A DNA stretch of 64,000 bases from an uncultured Collinsella sp. (GTDB taxonomy: Bacteria > Actinomycetota > Coriobacteriia > Coriobacteriales > Coriobacteriaceae), in assembly GCA_958415665.1 (NCBI GenBank), contig CATYZK010000008.1, positions 1 through 64,000 of the forward strand, written 5' to 3'. Position 1 is the first letter of the stretch. Each line of letters opens with the position of its first letter. Both the position numbers and the translations under genes were made by a program. The notes below the pieces were generated by a model. The model ran no database searches. It was not told the DNA's origin and saw only the letters and a program-made list of their open reading frames with translations. Shown one piece after another: positions 36,211 to 46,400 of the stretch.

Positions 36211-37857
36211 ATGAACGGAAGCCATTTTGACAAGCAGGCCCAGCGCGAGCGCACTTGCTCGCTGGTTCACGGTTCGTGGAAACGGGCGGGTGCCAGGCTG
36301 GCGTGCGCCGGCGCGTGCGCGCTTATGGTGGGTCAGCTGCTACTGCCGAGTGTTGCCTTGGCAGCCGATTGGATCAACGTGGGCGGCACGCAGTACAACG
36401 GGGGTGCTGCTGTTGGCGACGAGGCGGGCACGTGGTCCTGGGACGGCGCCGACGGCATGCAGCTCAATGGCTATAACGGCGGCGGTATCAGCGCCGAGGG
36501 CAACCTCAACATCGGTGTGACCAACACCAACACCATTACGGCCGATGCCGGTCAGAGCGCCATCGAGGTCTCAGGCGGCAACCTTTCCATCACGGGCGAC
36601 GGCACACTCAATGCGACGGGCCAGACCGATGTCATCACGGCCGCGGGTAACGGTATTACCGGTGGCGACGTCACCGTCGACGGGGCCACGGTCAACGTGA
36701 CGGCGACGGGTACGGATGCAAATGGCGAGGAGTGCGAGAACGCCGAGGCCATAACTGCGTTTGGCGGAGACGTGACCATTAAAAACGGTGCGACTGTCGA
36801 TGTGAAGGCAAGGCGCGCGGCGGGGTCCGGTGACGGGTATTACGGTTACGTGACGGGCATCTATGCCACTAACGGCGCACCCAGGGGAGATGGCGAGTTT
36901 ACATGGGAACATGACGGACAGAGCAACAAGGGCGGTCGCGTGTCAATTGGCTCTGGCTCAAAGGTGACAGTCAAGGCCGAATCCACCCTGGAATCTCAGG
37001 GAATTGTGTCCCGTGTCAACAACGGCGCCGCGCGTGTCGAGATTGCAGGCGATTCGCTCGTGACCGCGATTGCCGACGCTTCGGGCGGCAACTGGGGTGC
37101 CGTGGGTATCGAGGCGGCCGGAATGGGCGACGATGCCACTGCCGATATCATCATCGATGGAAAGAACACGTTTGTGACCGCGATTGCCAGTGCCTCGAAA
37201 GATCGGTATTCCAAGGACACGTATGGTCTGCATACCAGCTCGGGGAGTGCGATCGAGGGCGGAAACATCCAAATTAAAAACGGCTCCGTTGTTGCCGAGG
37301 GCAGCGACGGGGCAATCGTCGCCGACAACTACACGACCGCCAACGGTCCTGCCGGCATGATTGTTATCGGCGAGGGCGGGAAGGTCGTGCTTCCTGCCAA
37401 TGGCGTGGTGCGCGACTACCAAAAACTGGGCGCCCGCCCCATGGCGCTGGGCAACCGATTTGAAAATGCTGATTTTTGGGGACAGACGATTGGCGAGCCC
37501 GGCGAAGGCGTCCTGAGGGCCGATCGCGATGCGGACAAGATCGCCAAGGTCGCGCATATCGTATTTGACGGAGGTGCTACGCCTGCTCCCGATCCGGCGC
37601 CGACTCCTAAGCCGCAGCCGGGTGGCGAAGGCTCGACGGGCGCGACGGGGGCGCCGAGCCAAGCTTCGGCACAGACTGGTTCGGCCGTGAATGTAAAGCC
37701 TGCTGCCGCCAAGGTATCCGTCACGGCTTCGAAGGCGACGGCCTCTACTCTCGCGGCCACGGGCGATAGCGCCGCGTTGACCGTTGCCGCCATGGGCATC
37801 GCTGGTGCCACGGTTGCAGCCGCCGGCATCGCCGCCGCGCGTCGTCGCGAGGAATAG
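36211..37857 (+). CDS. Sortase-anchored surface protein, beta-solenoid-like (LAATGD signal)
   Basis: A 548-residue secreted protein. A long export signal (KQAQRERTCSLVHGSW, then SVALA before the cleavage point) shares most residues with the gene at 38055. The body is rich in short Gly/Asn/Thr/Val strands (GGISAEGNLNIGVTNTNTI, GGDVTVDGATVNVTATGT), as in right-handed beta-helix adhesins or carbohydrate-binding proteins. A Pro-rich wall spacer (PAPDPAPTPKPQPGGEG) leads to LAATGD, a hydrophobic stretch and RRREE. The start at 36211 follows GAGGGAGG. A terminator follows. Host or polysaccharide binding is likely but not shown. Confidence 0.85.
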   Translation: MNGSHFDKQAQRERTCSLVHGSWKRAGARLACAGACALMVGQLLLPSVALAADWINVGGTQYNGGAAVGDEAGTWSWDGADGMQLNGYNGGGISAEGNLNIGVTNTNTITADAGQSAIEVSGGNLSITGDGTLNATGQTDVITAAGNGITGGDVTVDGATVNVTATGTDANGEECENAEAITAFGGDVTIKNGATVDVKARRAAGSGDGYYGYVTGIYATNGAPRGDGEFTWEHDGQSNKGGRVSIGSGSKVTVKAESTLESQGIVSRVNNGAARVEIAGDSLVTAIADASGGNWGAVGIEAAGMGDDATADIIIDGKNTFVTAIASASKDRYSKDTYGLHTSSGSAIEGGNIQIKNGSVVAEGSDGAIVADNYTTANGPAGMIVIGEGGKVVLPANGVVRDYQKLGARPMALGNRFENADFWGQTIGEPGEGVLRADRDADKIAKVAHIVFDGGATPAPDPAPTPKPQPGGEGSTGATGAPSQASAQTGSAVNVKPAAAKVSVTASKATASTLAATGDSAALTVAAMGIAGATVAAAGIAAARRREE

Positions 37858-37906
37858 CAATTTCGTTTAGGGCAAGCGGGGCATAAAGCCTCAGTGCGTT
37901 TGATTG

Positions 37907-37947
37907 AGCCGCCACGCAGGGATTTGCGTCCCCGCGTGGCGGCTTTT
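37907..37947 (+). terminator. Intrinsic terminator after the first surface-protein gene
   Basis: AGCCGCCACGC pairs with GCGTGGCGGCT around a short loop and is followed by TTTTGC. Confidence 0.85.
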
Positions 37948-37970
37948 GCATTTGCGCAGGTAAAGGTGCA

Positions 37971-37988
37971 GGTTCGCATGTACGAACC
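37971..37988. promoter_or_regulatory. 18-bp palindrome GGTTC-N8-GAACC, site 2
   Basis: GGTTCGCATGTACGAACC, preceded by CA and followed by TAGGCGCGG, 66 bases before the start codon of the second surface-protein gene and just after the upstream terminator. A promoter must lie in this short gap, so the palindrome is well placed to act as an operator or activator site. Confidence 0.72.
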
Positions 37989-38054
37989 TAGGCGCGGCGC
38001 CCGGTTTGCAGCATCGTGGTGCCATGGAAACAACCCTCGATGAAGGAGGACGAC

Positions 38055-40064
38055 ATGCAAGGACAACATTTTGCCAAGCAGGCGCAGCGCGAGCGCACCT
38101 GCTCGCTGGTTCACGGAACTTGGCGTTGCGTGGGTGTGAAGATCGCCAGTGTCGGCGCGTGTGCGCTCATGGTCGGTCAGCTGCTACTGCCGAGCGTGGC
38201 GCTTGCGACCGAGTGCGCGGACCCCGGTGTGGCGACGGGTGAGGTCGCAGCGGCGCCGGCGGCTACGGTGGATGCGAATGCGGCGACAACACCGACAACC
38301 GATGCTGCTCCGGCAACTCAGAACGAGGCCGATACTCAGCAGGTATCTTTGGCTGACACCGTCGAAGGGGCTGGCGATGCAATGCCCGCCGAGCAAAACG
38401 CTTCCGGCGACAACGCCGCCATGCCGGCAGACAACGCCATTATGCCCTGCGGTGTGACCGACGTGACGGGTGGGGGTGGCATGACAATCGACACGAACGT
38501 CGAATCCTACTACAGGGAATGCGAGCTTCCACCCGAGATTTCTCTTACCGGAGGCGGTAGTTTCTCATGGGATTTTGGACCGGTCCCAGATGAGGTGGCG
38601 GATAAGCTATCAACCGCATCCGAAACTAAGTATTACAAGGCCGATGCCACTACGAGCACGCTTGTTGAAGTCGCCGATCAGTCTCAATCGAACGTGACGA
38701 TTTCCATTGCGCCATATGAAGGGCAGATGCGTGCGACGCTGACCCTGACAGGCGGGGACTTTGTAGACGGAAACTATACGCTCATCCGCAACGAGGATGT
38801 GCCGTTTGCTTCAACGTTGACGTACGACCGCACCGACTATAATGATGGCATCCTCATCGGCGATCCTGATGGCACCTCCGATAAACCAGCTCAAATTGTT
38901 GTCCATGAAACAAGGACCGATTACTACCTGCGCTACAACTTCAACACCGCGGTAAAGCTGGCTGCTCATGGACAGGCAATCAATAGCGTTGATTTGGGAT
39001 CAGGATATATCGGCTATCGCGCTGGGGACACTCCCGCTCCAACCACTCATGTACCATACGCAGATTACGACAAGTATGAAATTGCTTACGAGTGCTGGGA
39101 GGAGATGGACAACAGCGACCCCGCGGATCTTCATCCCGTCGCCTTCTGGTATTCCGACGAGGGCATGTACACACCGGGCATGAAGCGAATCGACAAGTTC
39201 GAAGAAGGCAAGCACTACATGCATTCTGTCATGCTACGCCAAAAGAACGGGTATGAGTTTGCCAACGGCTGCACTGTGGCAATCAATGGCGAGCCACTTA
39301 ACGCCATGAGTGTTCAGAAAGTCGAAGGCGGTCTGTTCCTTGCGCCGACCACATCGTTTACCTGCGAAAAGGCTCTTGTGTGGCAAGCAATCGACACGGT
39401 CGAGATTAATGGCGCTACCGTCACGTTCAAGGCTGGTGATAAGCCGATTTTCACCGGCAGCGAGGCCGACGGCGCACGTTACTGGTACCAGTGCGAGTTT
39501 TGGATGGGCAGTGACGGCTCTAGCATCAATTCCTCCAGCTTTTTCGACCAGGGGAATACTAACCGTATCGACACCTTTAAACCCGGCGTGACATATCGCT
39601 ACGGTTTCTATCTCAAATCGCACGAGGGTTTCTACTTTACGCGCGATACCAGGGTTGTCATCAACGGCAAACAGTATGGCTATACGTGGTCCGCGTCCGA
39701 TTTGGACAATATTGAGCAGACGGGCGGGACGAGCACCATGTGGGTCGACACCGACCTTACCTTTACGCCCGAGGCCACGCCCACTCCCGACCCGCAGCCC
39801 ACACCGGATCCCAAGCCGACGCCGCAGCCTGAGGTAAAGCCCGACGCGAAGCCCGAGACGAAACCGGAGACCAAGCCCGCCACGACGCCGACCAAGCCGA
39901 CCGCCACAACCAAGACGGTCGCCAAGGCAACGCCGGCCGAGAAGTCCGATGCGACCCTGGTTGCTACGGGCGACAACACCGCCATGACGGTCGCCGCCCT
40001 GGGAATCGCCGGCGCAACCGTTGCCGCAGCCGGTGTCGCCGCGACCAAGCGCCGCAAGCGCTAG
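38055..40064 (+). CDS. Sortase-anchored surface protein (LVATGD signal)
   Basis: A 669-residue secreted protein whose first 47 residues nearly repeat those of the upstream surface protein (FAKQAQRERTCSLVHGTW, GACALMVGQLLLPSVALA). An Ala/Thr-rich stretch follows, then beta-rich modules (YYLRYNFNTAVKLAAHGQ; VNGATVTFKAGD-like repeats around FEEGKHYMHSVMLRQKNGYEF and FKPGVTYRYGFYLKSHEGFYF). A long Pro/Lys/Glu spacer precedes LVATGDNTAM, a hydrophobic helix and KRRKR. The start at 38055 is set by AAGGAGGA eight bases before it. An in-frame ATG at 38040 is less likely. Ligand unknown. Confidence 0.85.
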   Translation: MQGQHFAKQAQRERTCSLVHGTWRCVGVKIASVGACALMVGQLLLPSVALATECADPGVATGEVAAAPAATVDANAATTPTTDAAPATQNEADTQQVSLADTVEGAGDAMPAEQNASGDNAAMPADNAIMPCGVTDVTGGGGMTIDTNVESYYRECELPPEISLTGGGSFSWDFGPVPDEVADKLSTASETKYYKADATTSTLVEVADQSQSNVTISIAPYEGQMRATLTLTGGDFVDGNYTLIRNEDVPFASTLTYDRTDYNDGILIGDPDGTSDKPAQIVVHETRTDYYLRYNFNTAVKLAAHGQAINSVDLGSGYIGYRAGDTPAPTTHVPYADYDKYEIAYECWEEMDNSDPADLHPVAFWYSDEGMYTPGMKRIDKFEEGKHYMHSVMLRQKNGYEFANGCTVAINGEPLNAMSVQKVEGGLFLAPTTSFTCEKALVWQAIDTVEINGATVTFKAGDKPIFTGSEADGARYWYQCEFWMGSDGSSINSSSFFDQGNTNRIDTFKPGVTYRYGFYLKSHEGFYFTRDTRVVINGKQYGYTWSASDLDNIEQTGGTSTMWVDTDLTFTPEATPTPDPQPTPDPKPTPQPEVKPDAKPETKPETKPATTPTKPTATTKTVAKATPAEKSDATLVATGDNTAMTVAALGIAGATVAAAGVAATKRRKR

Positions 40065-40100
40065 GTTTTGGTGGCTGCCCTCGTTCTCGGCGTCAGCAAA

Positions 40101-40317
40101 ATCTCAATTTGTAACACCTGGCCGCCCAAAACGGCCCAAGATGTTACAGATTGAGATGAACCGCCTGACTGCCAACCTAATGTCTCGATCTGTAACACGT
40201 AGTGGGGTATTTGGCCTCTAACTGTTACAGATTTAGATGAACCGGAAGGCGCCGACACAATGTCTCGATCTGTAACAACTGCGGCACTCAACGGCTCCCT
40301 ACTGTTACAGATTGAGA
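40101..40317. repeat. TGTAACA/TGTTACA hairpin array 2 (three units)
   Basis: Units at 40101-40157, 40183-40237 and 40263-40317, with a period of 80-82 bases. Arms are 15-16 bases (TCTCGATCTGTAACA with TGTTACAGATTGAGA or one-base variants); cores are 25 bases and differ. The array is colinear with array 3: unit 2 of both has TTTGGCCTCTA and unit 3 has GCTCAACGG or CTCAACGG. It follows the second surface-protein gene directly. Confidence 0.88.
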
Positions 40318-40340
40318 CAAACCGGTCAGCCAAGCCAAAG

Positions 40341-40377
40341 ACCACCACAAAGGTGCCTGTCCCCTTTGTGGTGGTTT
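40341..40377. repeat. ACCACCAC hairpin, copy 4
   Basis: ACCACCACAAAGG pairs with CCTTTGTGGTGGT, with GTGCCTGTCCCC across the tip, the opposite orientation to copies 1-3. It caps hairpin array 2 and precedes the operator-like palindrome of the giant surface-protein gene. Confidence 0.8.
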
Positions 40378-40394
40378 GCGCAGGTAGAACGGTA

Positions 40395-40412
40395 GGTTCG
40401 TATATATGAACC
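40395..40412. promoter_or_regulatory. 18-bp palindrome GGTTC-N8-GAACC, site 3
   Basis: TAGGTTCGTATATATGAACC continued by TA is the most perfect of the three sites, symmetric over 22 bases (40393-40414). It lies 68 bases before the start codon of the giant surface-protein gene. Confidence 0.75.
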
Positions 40413-40480
40413 TATCGTTCGCTTTGTTTTTGGGCAACGATTACGCTGGATGACTTTTGGTTTGCAAGAAAGGAACGACC

Positions 40481-43400
40481 ATGAGGTGGACTACTGTTCG
40501 AGTGCTTTGCCGCCGCCTGACGGTTGCCACGGTGACCCTCGCGATGGTGACGGGTTCGTTTCCCGCGGGCGCGTTTGCCGAGGCCTTCAACACCGATAGT
40601 ACTTTTGTGCAGACGGATAACGGCCAAGTAGCCGGCGCCGCTTCCGCCGATTCGGCTGACGCCCAAACGTCAGACTCTGCTTCCGCCGACCCCGCGCCCG
40701 ATGCCGGCGCTGCCGACCCCACAGTGCTCGATACCGGTGACGCCCCTACGCCCCCGGCCTCCGAGATTGCATCGGCGGCGGGCCTGACGGGCGCCGGGCA
40801 GACCGAGAGCACACCTGCGGGTACGCTCGCCACCGATCTTGTCGAGGGCAAGGAACTCGCCGAGCAGCAGAAGCAAGAGGAGGCTTCCGGTGCCGAGGCA
40901 ACCTGGAACGAGGAACTTGGACTCTGGACAACCTCGAAAGGCACCACGGGCGTAAAGGGCGAATACGACGATGGCTACGTGGCCGGCGAGCAGACCCCCG
41001 CGCAGTACTACTTCTCGATCGATAGCCTCACCAACGAAATTTCTATCGAGTATGGCGACGCAGGCATTACCACGTTGGAGGTGCCCTCGACCATCGACGG
41101 CAAAAATGTCGTGAGCCTTAAGGGCATGGGAAACGACGCTCTTACATCGGTCACCTTCGCCCCCGATTCGCATGTCCGCACCGTTGGCGGCCTGGGAGGC
41201 AGCAGTATCAAGGAAATCGCGCTGCCCGATTCGGTTGAGGAGCTGGGCTGGAATGCGTTTTACGGAAGCAAGACACTTCAGACGGTGACCTGGCCCAACA
41301 ACGCGGCCTTTACCACGATTCCCGAGCAGGCCTTTGAAGGCTGCGAGCAGCTCGATGACAACGTGGTGGCAACGCTGCCGCCTTCGGTCAAGACTATCGA
41401 CTACCGCGCTTTCGCCAATTGCGGCGTGCCGCAGTTCTATGTCTCGGACACAACGGTACTCACCTTTACGCAGATCGACGTACCGGGCACGGTGGAGCGG
41501 ATTGAGCGCCAAGCCTTTAATGGGTGCTCACATGTGTCGTCGGTGACGATTGGCGACGGCGTCAAATATATCGGCAGCAGCGCGTTTTTATCTCTTGATC
41601 CCGCGATCGCCGGCAAAGAGATCGTGCTGCCCAGAAGCGTGGAAAAGATAGAGTGGTGGGCTTTTGAGAACACGCGCTATTCAAGCACCGTCGGTGGCGG
41701 GAGCGAGATAAACCATAACGCAGTTACCCTGCGCGTGATGAACCCCGACCTTCAGTTTGGTGAGGCGGGCTATCCTGGCGACTATAATGATCGCGTGACA
41801 ATCGATGGCGTAACGTACGCGATTCCCTTTAGCGAGGGTCAGACCATCTATGCCTATGCGACCGATTCGGCGGGCAACCCCTCGATGGTCAAGAAACTCG
41901 CCGATGCCGTGGCCGACCGCAAGGATTCGGCGGACTCGTCAAAACCCGCCTATACGTTTGAGTGGATGGGCGAGGCGGCCCAGGTAACGGGCAAGCTTCC
42001 CCAGGGCGCGACAGCGGTGCTTGTGCAGGCGGGGCAGTCTACGCCGCTGAACATTGCCGCCGACGGCAGCTTTACGGTAGATGCCCTCTCTAAGACGGCC
42101 GCTACGCTGCGCCTTTCGCTCGATGGCTACTATGACATGGTGCTGGCGCGCCCGGGCGACCAGATGACCGGCACATGGGACATCGGCGAGATCAAGGCTG
42201 CGGACTTTACCAAGATTCCCGCCTCCCGCGCGATTGAGCTCAACGTGGGCTATCTCGAGCCGGTGGCAGGGCAGGATAAAACCGAGCGCATTGAACTGAA
42301 CAGTCTCGATGATATCGACCTGACCATTACGTGCGACGGTAAGACGCTTAAAGCCGCCAAGGGTGACAAGGAAAACGACTATCGCATTCAGGGTACAGCG
42401 ATCGTGGTGTCACAGGCCATTGCCGATGCGGACCAGGAGCTGGAGATTGCGCTCAAACCCAAGGACAGCCTTAAGCTGGGTGGGGCCACCACGCGCGTAA
42501 AGCCGTCTGCCGGTAAGGTCGATATCGACCTAAAGCCTTGGGGTGCGACGACGGTGACCACCAAGGGTGATTATCAGGGAGCCAACCGCGTGCTGGTGTT
42601 CCGCACGTCCGATGGCAAGCTGGTCGCCGACGGCATTACCTATCTGACGGGCTACGAGGACGATGGCACCACGCCCATCATGAAGGCCGACACGCCGCGC
42701 CTGAAGGCCGGTGCCTACACTATCGTCGCCTTTAACAAGACAAGCTATGACATCCAGGCGACGAGCTATTCCACGTTCAGCCGCCTGGGGCTGACCGCGG
42801 GCAAGCATATCGCCCAGCAGCAGGTGAAGATCGAAGACGGTAAGCAGCTCGATGTGACGCTCGACGTGCCGACGTTTGACGTTGAGGCGTACCGTGCCGA
42901 GCGCGGGCTGACGGTGGGCTCGGTTATCGCTGATTCGTCTGCGGTCGTTGGGGTGGAGACCGAGCTGCGCATTCACTACGAGCTCAAGGACAGCCAGGCT
43001 GCCAAGATTGAGATTCCGCTGGCCAAGGATGCCGTCGAGGATGTGTCCGCAGGCTCTCGCGACCCCGGTGATAGCTCCCGTACATGGTGGACTGACGCGA
43101 CGTGGGAGGGCGACAACCTCGTTCTCGACATGAAAGAGGGCGCGGGCGCCGATGTGTTCGTGCGCTTTAAACCCAAGGCTGCGGGTACCTATGCCATCTC
43201 GCCGCTCATTACGTTGGGCGAAGTGACGCTGCCGCTGGGGAGCACCACGCTCGAAGTCAATACCTCGCGCATCGAGGTCGACAATACCAATGTCCACAGC
43301 TTGCTGGGCAATGTGGCCTACGTGTACGCAGCGCCCGGCAAGAGCGTGCAGCTTACCGTGGGGACGGGTGCCTCGGCTGCAAAGTACACCGGCAAGACCA

Positions 43401-46400
43401 ACAAGCTGGGCCGCGCCAAGATTGAATACGACCTGCCGCAGGACACGTTGGCTGCCGAGCGCGTGACACTTGAGGCGCGCGTGGGCTCGACCGATGTTGC
43501 CGCGGCTGCCGCCGATGTGACGGCTCGTAATTACGTGCGCTATGTTCCGGGCGCCTCGGTCTGGAGCTTTGATGTGACGTATCGTGGCGGCACACAGAAC
43601 CTGGTTAAGGACGGCAAGGATACGGGTAAGAGCCTGTGGACCTTCCACCATCTGCCGCAAAAGAAGAACGCCTACTGGACGTTCGATATCACACTCGAGG
43701 TGGGCAACGAGGAGGCTGCCGACACGCTCGACCTGTACGTGGACTGCGTGGACGGCAAGACCGTGACGATTCCGCTGAGCCAAAAGTCGCGCGAGGGCAC
43801 CCGCGTGCGCTACGCGGCCGAGTATGTGGACGAGGGCTATCTCAAACTGCTCGATGAGTTCAACAAGGCAAACGACTCGACCTATGTGAACTGCGGAAAC
43901 TTTGAGCAGATCTTTATGCCGCAGACCTACCGCATCTCCAATGCTCAGCTTATGACCATGCTGAGTTTTGATGCCAACGCTTCGGCCAAAAAGCATTCCG
44001 CCGCGGCCGAGGAGCGCCAGCAGGAGTTCTCGAATGCCGTGCAGCAGTGGCACGAGTATATGATGGAGAACTCGTTTAACGATGTTGACCAGGCCTTTAA
44101 CGACGCAATCGACCAGATGGTCGCCGACGCGTTTGCCGAGGAGGAGGGCGGCAAGGACGAGGAGTCCGGAGCGGACGATGAGGCCCAAGGCGGCAGCGCC
44201 CGCAAGGCCCGCCGCGCTCCCGCCGCTCGCAGTGGCGAGGGTGATGATGCTGGCAACGACGAAGCCGCGCAGTTTGCGGCCGAGCTTAAGGCCGCGGTCG
44301 GCGGGTCGTCGGCGCTGTTGACCAAGCAGGGCGACAGCTATGGCGTCAACGTGGATAAGATGATCTTTGAGGACGCCTACGGCACCAGCGAGGACTGGTA
44401 CCAGGAGCTCGCGGCGGCACAGGGTGTAAATGCGGCGGACGCGGCGGCCATCAAGGAACTTGTCGACCATGCGTCGCGAGCGGAGTTTATTGCCCAGCAG
44501 GCCGAGGATCTAGTAGGTCAGTCGCTGGGTATCGGCCAGCTCAACCAATACGGCAGCTGGAATGACGCAACCGCTGCGGCGCTCAACAAGTGCGCAGGCA
44601 TTAAGGCTAGCGAGTATAAGGGTCAGTCGACGAGCGGGTTTAGCGATCTGGGCCAGGCACTCGGCAGTTCCCTGAGCTACAAGGCGGCCGACGACGATAC
44701 CGTCAAGGGCTTTAAGGTCGCCGCGCCCGACGGTGAGCAGACGGCCTATATCGAGTCGGAGTTTATCGAGAACTCCAATAACAACAAGAACCAGGCGCTT
44801 CTGTTTAACTCGATCGCCATGCAGTGCGACATTCTGGACAACCTGTACGACAACTGGAATGTGGTCCATAGCCTCAATAACTCTACGATTCGCGGCTGGC
44901 TTATGGCTTGGAAGCGCAACGGCGACGTGAGCGCCCATATGAAGCTCATTCGCACGATCCGTTCGCTCAAGAGCTATAAGATCGAGTGCGAGATGTTCGG
45001 GCAGGTCTTTAAGACCGACGCGTGGAAGGCGGCCGGGCAGGCGTTTCCCGCGGCGACTCAGGGTATCGGCATCTTTACCGGCATTTACGGCGTGAACGAT
45101 GCCAGCAAGAACTGGGAAAACGTGAACGTCCGCATGCAGAAGGTGAAGGGCGAGCGCGAGGGCTACGAGCTGCAGCATACGCGCTTGCTTTCCAAACCCG
45201 AGAAAACCGAGGACGACTGGAAGTGCATCTACGCGCTGCGCGATGCCATGGAGAAGGCTCGTGCGTTTGAGGATCTGCTGTATCGCCAGCTTTGCCATGA
45301 CAGTACCGATGTGGCGGTGGGCTCTGTTATGACGATCGCCGGCGTGCTGACGGCGGGTTCGGCGGGAACCGTGGTGGGCGCCGCCTATGACGCCGCCTCA
45401 ACGAGCGTCGGTTCGGAGCGCGCGATCAAGCTGACGAACGCCGAGTGCGCTTACGATGTTGCCTGCGAGCAGGTGGAGCGCGCATGCCAGAACCGTATTA
45501 CGGTCAACTGGGGCGAGCTGACCGATGCCGAGGTCTATAAGGCCAACAAGGACGGTTTGATCTCGGACGAGAAGATGCAGTCGATCTTTGAGGCGCGTTA
45601 TCGCAATGTGGCTGCCAAGGCGGCGCCCGATCCTGCGGGTGTGGTGTACGAGGGCCTACTGTCCAACACGGTTGAGGGTGCGACGGTTGAGCTGTGGAGT
45701 GCCGACGATGCGGACGGCACCAATGCCGTACGCTGGGATGCCGAGGAGTATGAGCAGGCCAACCCGCTTGCGACGGGTGCGGACGGTGCTTACAACTGGA
45801 ATACGCCGACCGGTTGGTATCAGGTGCGCGTGACCAAGGACGGTTACGAGGAAGCACGTTCGGCCTGGCTGCGTGTGCCGCCGATTCAGACTGAGGTGAA
45901 CATTGCCCTGGTGTCGACGGCGGCACCCGAGGTGGCGTCGGTCCATGCCTATACCGACTGTGTTGAGATTGAGTTTACGCAGTATATGGACGCGAGTGAT
46001 GACGCTGTGGCCGCGCTGGACGCGCAGGGACTGGGTGACGTGACGTATAAGTGGCTCGATAAGCAGGACGACCCCGATGGCAAGCCGCTGTCGCGCGTGT
46101 TGCGTATCTGCTATGCCGATGCGCGCGAGGCGGGGTCGACCGTTGCCTTTGACCTCGATGGCGCTCGCAACTATGCGGGCACGGCGATGTCTGCCTGGGT
46201 GAGCGGCGAGCTTGCCGTGGGCGTGCGGGCTGACAAGCTCAAGCTCAACGTGGAACAGGCGGTGACCATGCTCGAGGGCGACGACTTTGAGCTGGTGGCA
46301 TACGTGACCGATAAGGATGGCAAGCCGTTTGCCGGCGCCGCGGTTAGTGTTGGGCTGGATTCTGAGGCCATCTGCTCTGCGGATGCCATGCAGGCTGTGA

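Noticed and set aside
37477..37493. GGGGACAG word inside the first surface-protein gene as a repeat copy
   Set aside because: It is in coding sequence (WGQT) without the flanking palindrome, so probably chance.
42530..44470. 646-codon minus-strand frame opposite the giant surface-protein gene
   Set aside because: His/Arg/Leu-rich shadow without start signal or motifs; the sense frame is continuous over 2,207 codons with signal peptide and sorting signal.
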